Shown piece after piece: positions 26,420-33,712 of a stretch of 64,000 bases of DNA. The DNA is taken from assembly GCF_005047635.1 (NCBI RefSeq), contig NZ_SUKC01000003.1, positions 224,902-288,901 on the forward strand, read 5' to 3'. Every line of letters begins with the position of its first letter. Position 1 is the first letter of the stretch. The notes beneath the pieces were generated by a model. It saw only the letters and a program-made list of their open reading frames with translations, was not told where the DNA came from and searched no databases. The DNA comes from Arthrobacter sp. CAU 1506 (GTDB lineage Bacteria > Actinomycetota > Actinomycetes > Actinomycetales > Micrococcaceae). Both the position numbers and the translations under genes were made by a program.

Positions 26420-29400
26420 GAAACGGGCCTTTCCAGTGCGATGGGGGAGATGGCGGGGGTAGGGGCCTCTTCGGCCGGGTTGCCGCCCCACAAAGTGCCC
26501 CGAGGAAGCGTGGTCCCCTTCATCACGAAGGAGTCGGCAGCCACGACGGCACCGTCCTCAACGGTCACGCCGTAGTGGATAAAAGCTGCCACACCCAGCG
26601 TGACGTCGTCCCCGACCACGTTGTAGTCGGACTTGAACATCCCGTCCTCCTGGGAATGGGACTGGATGGTGGTGCCGTTGTTAAACGTGCAGCGGGAGCC
26701 GATCGTCACCAGGGACCGTTCGATGACCGCGAGGCCGTCGTCGTAGACCCGGGAGCCGATCCGTACGCCCAGCAGACGCCAGATCAGCGGCTTGAACGGC
26801 GTTCCGTTGAAGACAGCCAAGTATCGGCTCTGGGCCTGCAGCTTCCAGTACCGCTCGTGCCACCAGAAGTAAGGGTTGTAGATGGAGCACAACTGGGGCC
26901 GAAGCCCCCGGAACCCGGTCGCGAGATGTTGGAGGCCGATGGGGACCAGCACGCCGAGCACGAGCAGCACCACGAAGGACGCGCTGAGCGCCAGGAAACC
27001 GTATTGGTCGGTCAACTCGAGGCCGGCGAACATCACCAGCAGGGCCACCGAGGCGTTGAACCACCGTGCCAGCATGAGGAGCGCCATGGTGCGCAGGTTG
27101 TGACCGTCCTTGGCCGCTAAGTCGCGGCGGAGATCGGTGCGGCTCCTCTGCTCTTCGGGGAGGGTGTCCCGCAGCACTGAGCGGGGGATCTCGAACGCCG
27201 GCGATCCGAGCAGACCCACGTCTTGGCGCACCGGCCCGTCGACCGGGATCATGACTTTGGTCGCGAGCAGACAGTTGTCGCCGGTCTTGGCTTCGGCGGG
27301 GTACAAGACGGCGTTGCCCAGGAAGTTGCGGGCACCGATCGCCACCCCACTGAGCTTGAACGACGTCGCCGAGTATTCCGCGTTCATGAATGACACCCCG
27401 TCGGCGATCATGGTGCCGGTGCCGATGGTCGAAAGGAACGGGTTGTCGTGCTTGAAACCGGTACCAAAATTCGAGCCGGTCTGCTGGACCTCCGGCTGGC
27501 GGTATCCGATGGCCCGCACGTAGTTCACAACGTAGGAGCTGTCGCCGAACAACTGCCCGAGCATGGGGCTGTTGGTCATTTTTGAGACCGTTCGTGCTGC
27601 CGCATCACGCAGGCCGAACAGTGGATAGACCCTGTCGGGCTTCAGCACCAGTTGGAGCAGTTGCGGCAGGGTCGTGATGAGGACCAGCGCCACAATCGTG
27701 CCACCGATGATGCCCAGGCCGGCGTAGGCAATGGCGTCCGCGTAGAAGATCCAGCCGCCGAACGCCCACTCCTGCGTCCCCAGAAGCGCCGCCACGTTCG
27801 GGTCCGCCAGGATCACCAGCGTGATCACCAGTCCCCACATGGTCCGGCCCAGCCCGACGGTGCCCACGAGTTGGGAGACGGCGAACCATGCCCGGCGCCA
27901 TGGCCGGTAGGGTGTCGGCTCGACGGTGGCGTAGTCCGCACTCCCCGGCCGGCCCGGCGAACCGTGCCACCGCTCGCCGTCGGGCACGGATTGGCCCGTG
28001 TAGAGCGTGGACCGGTGGCCTAGTTGCGAGTGGTCGCCCATGGCCGTGTTGATGTCCAGGACGCTTCCCTCGCCGATGATGACGTCCTTGCCCAGCGTGA
28101 CTCCGCCCACTTGGATGACGCCGCCGTGGGCACGGTATCCGTTGAGTATCGCGTCCTTGCGGATTACCGTCCCCTCGCCGATCGTCAGCAGGTCGGTGCA
28201 GATCGGCAACCGATTGGTCATGATCATCACGTTGCGGCCGACCTTCGCCCCCATGGCCCTCAGGTAGAAGGTGGTGAGCGGCGAACCGGCCATCAACGAA
28301 AGCGGAGAAGTGCGCATCAGCGCCTTGACCAGCCAGAACCGGAAGTAAGCCAGGCTCCAGATGCGGATCTCCTTGGGCCGGAACCGCCCGATGAAAATCC
28401 ACTTGGCAACCACCGGCAGGATGCACATCACTACGAACGTCGCAGCGGTATAGGCGATTGATCGCAGGTAGAGCTCCCAGAAGGGCGTTCCATGGCTTAC
28501 CCAGTCGTGGTTACCCGCCGCCGCGTCCGGGAACAACCAGAGGTACCCGACGACCATGATGAAACCGGCCAGCACACAATAGCCAAGGTAAACAAGCACC
28601 TGCAGGGCGCCGCAGGCGACATACTCCCAGGTCCGTGCGTCCATGGGGGGTGGCATCTCCGGCTCGGTGGCCACAGTCGGCGGGGGCATCGTCTCTTTGT
28701 CCTGCTGCAGGGGAACCTGGAGTGCCGTTGCCAGCGCGGAGATATTGGGGTTGCTGTAGATCTCCTTCATGGATATTTGCGGCAGGTCCGGCTGCTTGCG
28801 CACGCGGGCGCAGAACCGGGCCATGACCAGCGAGTCGGCGCCCAGGTCGTGGAAGAAGTCGGCGTCGGCCGGCACCTGCTCGATGTCCAGCACGCCGGCG
28901 AGGACTTCGGCCAGCTGGCCCTGCAGTTGTGCCGCCGCTGACGTTTCTTCCGCGGGTGCCAGTGCAGCGGCCAGTGCCGAGATCGTTGGGTTCTGGTAGA
29001 TGTCCTTGATCGAGACAGCCGGCAGGTCCGGTTGCTTGCGCACGCGGGCGCAGAACCGTGCCATGACCAGCGAGTCGGCGCCCAAGTCGTGGAAGAAGTC
29101 GGCGTCGGCCGGCACCTGCTCGATGTCCAGCACGCCGGCGAGGACTTCGGTCAGCTGGCCCTGCAGCAGTGCCGCCGCTGACGTTTCTTCCGCGGGTGCC
29201 AGCGCTGCCGCCAGTGCCGAGATCGTTGGGTTCTGGTAGATGTCCTTGATCGAGACGGCCGGCAGGTCCGGCTGTTTCCGCACGCGGGCGCAGAACTGCG
29301 CCATGACCAAGGAGTCCGCGCCCAATTCGTAGAAGAAGTTGTGGTCCAGGGGGACATCGTCCTTCTTCACCACCGATGCGAGGAGATCCGCTAGGCGGCG

Positions 29401-29541
29401 CTCCAAGGCAGCGCGCGCCACCTTGGCAGGCGCGGCTGCAGGACCGTTGTTCGCCGGAGTATCGGGTGCCTCAGGAGCCGGGGGATTCGTCGGGGGTCTG
29501 GAACGCGGAGCCCCCTGCAGGTCACGGACGGGCAGTTTCAC
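26416..29541 (-). CDS. Pls-like membrane synthetase: three carrier domains, six TM, three hexapeptide-type domains
   Basis: A 1041-residue membrane protein. Three carrier domains stand in tandem with an 80-residue period: Ser77, Ser157 and Ser237, each in LGADSL. Then come six hydrophobic helices in three pairs (about 308-335 and 361-385; 556-580 and 598-630; 818-842 and 846-872). Each pair is followed by a soluble domain with left-handed beta-helix character (about 386-550, 640-815, 880-1041), for example IGEGTVIRKDAIL and VGDDVTLGVAAFIHYGVTV. This is the C-terminal architecture of epsilon-poly-lysine synthetase (Pls), whose domains join amino acids without a thioesterase. The adenylation domain is missing and is supplied by the next gene. 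It starts with GTG, overlapping sbnA (GTGA), with AAGGAG 9 nt upstream. Predicted role: condensing Dap at the membrane. Confidence 0.85.
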   Translation of the reverse strand: MKLPVRDLQGAPRSRPPTNPPAPEAPDTPANNGPAAAPAKVARAALERRLADLLASVVKKDDVPLDHNFFYELGADSLVMAQFCARVRKQPDLPAVSIKDIYQNPTISALAAALAPAEETSAAALLQGQLTEVLAGVLDIEQVPADADFFHDLGADSLVMARFCARVRKQPDLPAVSIKDIYQNPTISALAAALAPAEETSAAAQLQGQLAEVLAGVLDIEQVPADADFFHDLGADSLVMARFCARVRKQPDLPQISMKEIYSNPNISALATALQVPLQQDKETMPPPTVATEPEMPPPMDARTWEYVACGALQVLVYLGYCVLAGFIMVVGYLWLFPDAAAGNHDWVSHGTPFWELYLRSIAYTAATFVVMCILPVVAKWIFIGRFRPKEIRIWSLAYFRFWLVKALMRTSPLSLMAGSPLTTFYLRAMGAKVGRNVMIMTNRLPICTDLLTIGEGTVIRKDAILNGYRAHGGVIQVGGVTLGKDVIIGEGSVLDINTAMGDHSQLGHRSTLYTGQSVPDGERWHGSPGRPGSADYATVEPTPYRPWRRAWFAVSQLVGTVGLGRTMWGLVITLVILADPNVAALLGTQEWAFGGWIFYADAIAYAGLGIIGGTIVALVLITTLPQLLQLVLKPDRVYPLFGLRDAAARTVSKMTNSPMLGQLFGDSSYVVNYVRAIGYRQPEVQQTGSNFGTGFKHDNPFLSTIGTGTMIADGVSFMNAEYSATSFKLSGVAIGARNFLGNAVLYPAEAKTGDNCLLATKVMIPVDGPVRQDVGLLGSPAFEIPRSVLRDTLPEEQRSRTDLRRDLAAKDGHNLRTMALLMLARWFNASVALLVMFAGLELTDQYGFLALSASFVVLLVLGVLVPIGLQHLATGFRGLRPQLCSIYNPYFWWHERYWKLQAQSRYLAVFNGTPFKPLIWRLLGVRIGSRVYDDGLAVIERSLVTIGSRCTFNNGTTIQSHSQEDGMFKSDYNVVGDDVTLGVAAFIHYGVTVEDGAVVAADSFVMKGTTLPRGTLWGGNPAEEAPTPAISPIALERPVS
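28741..29345. repeat. 240-bp tandem repeat encoding the carrier domains
   Basis: The carrier-domain DNA repeats with an exact period of 240 bp (for example GGCAGGTCCG at 28781, 29021 and 29261). Positions 28781-29020 and 29021-29260 differ at about 10 sites by my count; the third copy is partial and more diverged. The period keeps the reading frame (80 codons). Confidence 0.92.
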
Positions 29542-30611
29542 TGCACAAAGCTCCTTAGTGAGGCGGTGGCAACGGGATCGGCCACGGGGGCCGGTGCCGT
29601 GAGCCGTGGCCCTGACACGGAGCCGGACAATGGGTCCGGAGCGACCGCCGCGTCAGCGGAGGCGAGCGCTTCGGCGCCGAAGTGGTCGAGCACCCAGTCG
29701 GGGTTGTAGACAGTTTCCAAGTACGGACGGCCCAGATCCGGCGAGATGGCCACTGCGGTGGTGTCCTGGGCGTTGTGGTCGTTGAGCCAGGACATGGCGC
29801 CGTGGACCACGGTCCCGGTGGAGCCACCCAGCATGAATCCGCTGGCGGCGAGGCGGTGGCAGGCACGCACGGTGTCCGGCTCCTCGACGATCACCACGTC
29901 ATCGATCAAAGATTCGTCGAGCTGCGGCGGACGTACGCTCATCCCGAGCCCCGGGATCAGGCGGGTGGCGGGATCGCCGCCGAAGGAGACCGATCCTGCG
30001 GCGTCCACCGCGACAACCCGGACGTCTGGTCGGTGCTCGCGGAAGTACCGCGCGCAACCCATCAGCGTTCCCGTTGTCCCGGCTCCCACGAACAGTACGT
30101 CCAGTTCGGGGAACTGCTGGGAAATCTCGGGGGCGGTCCAACGGTAGTGCGCGCCCCAGTTGCCGGGATTGGTGTACTGATTGAGCCAGATGTACCGCTC
30201 GTCGGAAGCGCAGAGGTCCCGGACGTGGTTGAGCCGGGCTCCGAGGAAGCCGTCGACGGGATCTGGTTCGGTGACCAGGTCTACCTGGGCCCCGAGCGAC
30301 TCCATCACTTGCCGGGTTGCCGGATTGCAGCGTGGATCGATCACGCATACGAAGCGGTATCCCTTGCTGGCTGCGATCATGCTGAGCGCAACGCCGAGGT
30401 TCCCCGAGGAGGACTCCACCAGGATGGAGTCCGGGCCGATTGAGCCATCCCGCTCGGCGCGCTCGACCATTTCCCGCGCGGGCTTGAGCTTGATCGAGCC
30501 GGCGAAGTTGAACCCCTCGATCTTCAGGTAGAGGCGGCGGCCGAGCACCCCTTCAAGGTCTACGAACAGGCTCTGCTCATTGAACAGGTGCGGATCCTTG
30601 ATGATCGGCAT
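29538..30611 (-). CDS. sbnA: SbnA-like PLP enzyme for 2,3-diaminopropionate synthesis
   Basis: Cysteine-synthase-fold enzyme of 357 residues. SbnA joins O-phospho-L-serine and L-glutamate to give the ACEGA intermediate that SbnB then cleaves to L-Dap. The PLP lysine is Lys41 in FNFAGSIKLKPA, the substrate loop is E-S-S-S-G-N-L-G, and the phosphate-binding G-A-G-T-T-G-T-L-M-G loop is present. The sequence KIEGFNFAGSIK is characteristic of the SbnA group and differs from CysK. An Ala/Pro-rich tail of about 40 residues is extra. It heads the operon; GAGGG lies 7 nt before the ATG. Its stop overlaps the GTG of the membrane synthetase gene. Confidence 0.9.
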   Translation of the reverse strand: MPIIKDPHLFNEQSLFVDLEGVLGRRLYLKIEGFNFAGSIKLKPAREMVERAERDGSIGPDSILVESSSGNLGVALSMIAASKGYRFVCVIDPRCNPATRQVMESLGAQVDLVTEPDPVDGFLGARLNHVRDLCASDERYIWLNQYTNPGNWGAHYRWTAPEISQQFPELDVLFVGAGTTGTLMGCARYFREHRPDVRVVAVDAAGSVSFGGDPATRLIPGLGMSVRPPQLDESLIDDVVIVEEPDTVRACHRLAASGFMLGGSTGTVVHGAMSWLNDHNAQDTTAVAISPDLGRPYLETVYNPDWVLDHFGAEALASADAAVAPDPLSGSVSGPRLTAPAPVADPVATASLRSFVQ

Positions 30612-30945
30612 GATATCCCTCGTTCTCCTGCCAGGAGCTTGATCACAAGGGTCGCCAGGGAATGGCGGGTCGGATTAGTGAGCATCGCTGTTCTCCCCAA
30701 GAACCCCATGAAGCTGCGTTTGCAATGCGCTTAAAGTGAACCCCCGGCCCCGTTATCGCGCCGTTATTGCGCCGTTATTGGCCGTGGGTAAAGACCGCCG
30801 GGCGTGTTGGCCTGCAGGCCTTACGCCGCGGTGCCCCCCCCACGGCTCTCTCAGCATCAAAAAGGTGTTCTGCGGACAAGGCGCCAGCACCGCCGGCAGT
30901 GGTTGGCCAGGTCTGATCGCCTGCGCACGGACAGAGCCACATGAT
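30612..30945 (-). promoter_or_regulatory. Control region of the Dap operon
   Basis: Intergenic stretch upstream of the sbnA-like gene. A weak minus-strand promoter can be read as TTGGGG (30702-30697), 17-bp spacer, TAATCC (30679-30674). Overlapping its -35 is a palindrome GTTCT-N5-AGAAC (30690-30704), a candidate operator. Farther up are three 11-bp direct repeats, CCGTTATYGCG, at 30750-30781. No DtxR/IdeR-type iron box was recognised. No convincing gene lies here before 30946. Confidence 0.4.
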
Positions 30946-31062
30946 GTGTTCGTCGCCTACAGCCACGACACCATCAAAGACTCGCCCTCGCCGGCGGCCT
31001 CCGAAGGCCTGACTCCGGAGGAAGAAGGCGAGCTTCGCCGGTACTACGGCACCGAAACCTGA
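30946..31062 (+). CDS. Possible small acidic protein of 38 residues
   Basis: A short reading frame starting at a GTG at 30946 and ending EEEGELRRYYGTET. The C-terminal half has a normal protein look: acidic, with a helix-like LTPEEEGELRRYY segment. The longer in-frame extension back to 30736 is Pro/Arg/Cys-rich and unlikely. No ribosome binding site is clear. Its last codons lie in the first copy of a 38-bp tandem duplication that also contains the end of the facing methyltransferase gene. It could be a real small protein or the remnant of a larger gene. Confidence 0.3.
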   Translation: MFVAYSHDTIKDSPSPAASEGLTPEEEGELRRYYGTET

Positions 31063-31126
31063 CGTCGAGTGAGGCCCTGGTCCTCACCACCGAAGCCTGA
31101 CGTCGCGTCAGGCCCTGGTGCTCACC
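31051..31126. repeat. 38-bp tandem duplication at two facing gene ends
   Basis: Two adjacent 38-bp copies, 31051-31088 and 31089-31126, share ACCGAARCCTGACGTCG, then GGCCCTGGT and CTCACC, with only four mismatches by eye. The first holds the stop of the small plus-strand frame, the second the stop of the methyltransferase gene. Confidence 0.8.
31095..31113. terminator. Small palindromic stem at the methyltransferase gene end
   Basis: GCCTGACG-TCG-CGTCAGGC, an 8-bp perfect stem with a 3-nt loop, overlaps the methyltransferase stop codon. It could act as a terminator in either direction. The corresponding stem in the first repeat copy is broken by mismatches. Confidence 0.45.
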
Positions 31127-32304
31127 GTGACCGTGAACTTGGGATTCCTCGCCACCTGGCGGGTGGGTCCTACCAGGCGGTTCAGCGCAGGCTTGTAGGC
31201 CAAATGGCTGTTCCACACCGTCCACAGTTCGCCTCCGGGGGCCAAGACACGGCCGGCGTCGGCGAAGAGCTTCAGGGCAATGCCGGCATGGACGGCGTTG
31301 CCGATATGGAACGGCGGATTCAGGACAACCAGTTGCTCGGAAGCCGCAGGCAGTGAGGACAGGGCATCGTCCCGGCGGACCTCTACCCGGTCGGCCACCG
31401 CGTTTGCCTCGGCGGTGGCGCGCGCTGAGCTGACCGCGGAGGCGGACTGGTCCATGGCCAGCACCCGCAGTCCGCCGCGGGCCAGAGCCAGATAGGCGGC
31501 GATCGTTCCGTTGCCGCAGCCAAGGTCCACGGCCCGGCTAGCCTCCCGGGCATCGGCGAGCAGGGGGAGCAGGAACCGGGTCCCAGGGTCCAATTTTGGC
31601 CCGCCAAAGGTGCCGCCAAAGGCGACCAACCGCAGCGGAACCGGCAGACCGACGTCGTGCTCCTCGGTGCGAGGGAAGCGCGCGCCGACCGAAGGCAGCG
31701 GACCAGAGGCGGTCAGGATCCGTGCTTTCTGCCGCGCCAGACCGGCCGTCACGGAGGAGAACGATGCCGACAGCACGGAGTTCATCGCGGTGCTCATGTG
31801 TTTGACCCGGCCGCCCGCCAGCACCGTCACATCTGGAGACGCCGCCGCGGCGACGCAGCCGGCAATCTCCTCCAGCGCATCGAGCGAACGCGGCAACTGA
31901 AGGAGCACCAGTCGGACTCCGTCAAGGGCGGACGGCTCCAGCGGGCGGTGGCCGTAGCCCGACAATCCAAGCCGGGAGGCGTTGTTGTCGAGCGCGCGCT
32001 CTGAGCTGAGGGCGTCCTGCAGCACGCGGATTCCCTGTTTGCCCGCAGCTGCCAGGGCCAGGGTGAGCGCCCCGTAGCGGTCATTCACCACCGCGATCCG
32101 GCTTCCTGCCAGACCAGTGATCAGGGGTTCGGCGGTGTCCAGCAGGAGCTTGTCGGCGGCATCGTAGGCGAACAGGTTGTCCGCTTCCACGTCCGGCCAC
32201 CGCCGGAGCGCGGCAAAGTCCAGGCCGGGTCGGAGGCTCCGGGCGGCGTCCCCGGCACCCCCGGCGTCCCCGGGGGCCCCGGCGTCGGCGTGATGGTCAG
32301 CCAA
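31108..32304 (-). CDS. RlmG/RsmC-like class I SAM methyltransferase
   Basis: Probable rRNA guanine-N2 methyltransferase of 398 residues. The N-terminal half is a degenerate methyltransferase-like domain, as in RlmG and RsmC. The catalytic half has the SAM motif AVDLGCGNGTIA (about residues 265-276) and the target-binding NPPFHIG motif. The C-terminus RNPKFTVTVSTRA is typical of RlmG. It starts with TTG at 32304, after GGAGTGGG, and overlaps the end of the upstream YigZ-family gene by 8 nt, so the pair is one unit. Which of G1835 (RlmG) or G1207 (RsmC) is the target cannot be decided by eye. Confidence 0.82.
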   Translation of the reverse strand: MADHHADAGAPGDAGGAGDAARSLRPGLDFAALRRWPDVEADNLFAYDAADKLLLDTAEPLITGLAGSRIAVVNDRYGALTLALAAAGKQGIRVLQDALSSERALDNNASRLGLSGYGHRPLEPSALDGVRLVLLQLPRSLDALEEIAGCVAAAASPDVTVLAGGRVKHMSTAMNSVLSASFSSVTAGLARQKARILTASGPLPSVGARFPRTEEHDVGLPVPLRLVAFGGTFGGPKLDPGTRFLLPLLADAREASRAVDLGCGNGTIAAYLALARGGLRVLAMDQSASAVSSARATAEANAVADRVEVRRDDALSSLPAASEQLVVLNPPFHIGNAVHAGIALKLFADAGRVLAPGGELWTVWNSHLAYKPALNRLVGPTRQVARNPKFTVTVSTRA

Positions 32305-33037
32305 GGTCTACCCACTCCGTCCCCAGTTCAAGAGGTGCGGGACCGCCCGACGTCAAGGCTGCCAGTTGTTCCTTGAAGCGTTCGATCACGTCCGGCGTGT
32401 CCTCCAGGGCCAGCCGGATCCGCACATCTGCTGCACCGTAGTCGGTGCCCAGCACGACGGTTCCGGTGGCTCGCAGGTCATTTTCCAGCCGGCCGGCGTC
32501 CGCGTGCACGGTGGGGGCCGCGAACAACCGCATCCTGCGCCGCTGGACCAGGTCAGCGGTGGAAACGGCCTCCGACACCGATTCCGAATAGGCTCGCACC
32601 AGCCCGCCGGCGCCCAGCAGGATCCCGCCGAAGTAGCGCACGACGACGGCAGCGACGTCGCTCAGGTCCGTCACCCCCGGTGCGGTCTCGCGTTTGAGCA
32701 GGGCTTCCAACATGGGGATGCCGGCCGTGCCGGAGGGCTCGCCGTCGTCATTGGAGCGCTGGACCGCGCGATCGGGACCAAGCACGAAGGCGCTGCAGTG
32801 GTGCCTGGCATCATGGAACTCACGGCGCAGGTCCGACACCAGGCTGCGGGCCTCGTCCTCGGTCTCCGCACGGCGCAGCACGGTGATGAATCGCGAACGC
32901 TTGATCTCGATCTCATGGCGGTGTTCGCCGGCAACGGTGGTGTAGCTGCTGGCGGTGGACGGTTGAAGCACATCCTCCAGCCTAATCGTCTTTGCAGCGG
33001 CGCTGGAGCCGAGGTGCTTGATCGTGCCGTTGTCCAT
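32297..33037 (-). CDS. YigZ/IMPACT family protein
   Basis: A 246-residue protein of the YigZ/IMPACT family, conserved but of unclear role (the eukaryotic relative regulates Gcn2). The IMPACT domain shows KRSRFITVLRR, ARHHCSAFVLG, SNDDGEPSGTAGIPML and VVVRYFGGILLGAGGLVRAY, all strong family markers; a small C-terminal ferredoxin-like domain follows. The N-terminus carries about 30 extra residues. The ATG at 33037 gives the best length; in-frame upstream sequence runs into the 51-bp repeat and is not coding. It overlaps the methyltransferase gene by 8 nt. Confidence 0.88.
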   Translation of the reverse strand: MDNGTIKHLGSSAAAKTIRLEDVLQPSTASSYTTVAGEHRHEIEIKRSRFITVLRRAETEDEARSLVSDLRREFHDARHHCSAFVLGPDRAVQRSNDDGEPSGTAGIPMLEALLKRETAPGVTDLSDVAAVVVRYFGGILLGAGGLVRAYSESVSEAVSTADLVQRRRMRLFAAPTVHADAGRLENDLRATGTVVLGTDYGAADVRIRLALEDTPDVIERFKEQLAALTSGGPAPLELGTEWVDLG

Positions 33038-33157
33038 GCGCCCCTGCCCGCGCCGGGCCGAGAGGCCCCCTTGTCCGGCCGGCCGGACCGTGCCTAGTGT
33101 GGCGGTAAGTGGCCGTCCGGTAGCGGTGCGGCCGTCCCGGCAACGAACGGTGGAGCC

Positions 33158-33388
33158 ATGGCGAAGTACCAGCCCGAATTCGATCGGCGCATCCAGGACG
33201 AGCAGGACCAGGGTTCGGACTCGGACAAGACGAGCGCGGAACGGGTCTCGGCTCAACAGGGCGACTCGGCCAATCCGGATCCGCAAGAACAGAACATCAC
33301 CGGACCTGAACCCGGCGGCGGGGTTCCGCCCGGCGAAACCCCGCCGGCCGAGGACCAGATGAGCGCAGACCAAGGACACGAGGAGTAA
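33158..33388 (+). CDS. DUF6480-type small hydrophilic protein
   Basis: A 76-residue, strongly polar protein with no membrane segment or signal. Residues about 40-66 contain N-P-D-P and then EPGGGVPPGETPPAE, the hallmark of the actinobacterial DUF6480 family. The N-terminal half is Asp/Gln/Ser-rich and probably disordered. A GGTGGAG site precedes the ATG. Function is unknown. It is divergent from the YigZ-family gene. Confidence 0.8.
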   Translation: MAKYQPEFDRRIQDEQDQGSDSDKTSAERVSAQQGDSANPDPQEQNITGPEPGGGVPPGETPPAEDQMSADQGHEE

Positions 33389-33447
33389 CCGGCCCGCTAC
33401 AGCCGCTGCCTTCGTCGTCGGCGTGGAGACCACGACGACGGCGCGGT

Positions 33448-33611
33448 GCGGTTCCGCTGCCTTCGGCGTCGGCGTGCAGACCACGACGACGGTGCCGTGC
33501 GGTTCCGCTGCCTTCGGCGTCGGCGTGCAGACCACGACGACGGTGCCGTGCGGTTCCGCTGCCTTCGGCGTCGGCGTGCAGACCACGACGACGGTGCCGT
33601 GCGGTTCCGCC
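33448..33611. repeat. 51-bp tandem repeat between DUF6480 and coaE
   Basis: The segment beginning GCGGTTCCGCTGCCTTCGGC recurs at 33448, 33499 and 33550 and starts again at 33601, an exact 51-bp period; a diverged copy precedes it from about 33400. The 51-bp unit (17 codons) keeps both strands open, but no ribosome binding site or family match supports a gene. It fills most of the 324-bp gap. Confidence 0.92.
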
Positions 33612-33700
33612 GCGGACTCGTTGGCGCGCCCTTATGTTCCGGTCCGTCTGCCGTTCCGCGGGGACCGAGTGTGTGGCACGGTGTCAGCTGGCTTGCTGGC

Positions 33701-33706
33701 TAGACT
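33701..33706 (+). promoter_or_regulatory. -10 box, leaderless start of coaE
   Basis: TAGACT ends 6 nt before the GTG at 33713. No ribosome binding site is visible. Confidence 0.5.
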
Positions 33707-33712
33707 GAGGCC

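Noticed and set aside
20539..30611. Reading the operon as a staphyloferrin B-type siderophore locus
   Set aside because: sbnA and sbnB homologues are present, but no IucA/IucC-type synthetase, no decarboxylase, no transporter and no iron box were found, while nonribosomal activation and Pls-like genes are.
32297..33586. Long N-terminal extension of the YigZ-family protein
   Set aside because: The extension reads through the 51-bp tandem repeat and antisense to the DUF6480 gene; the family domain begins only after the ATG at 33037.
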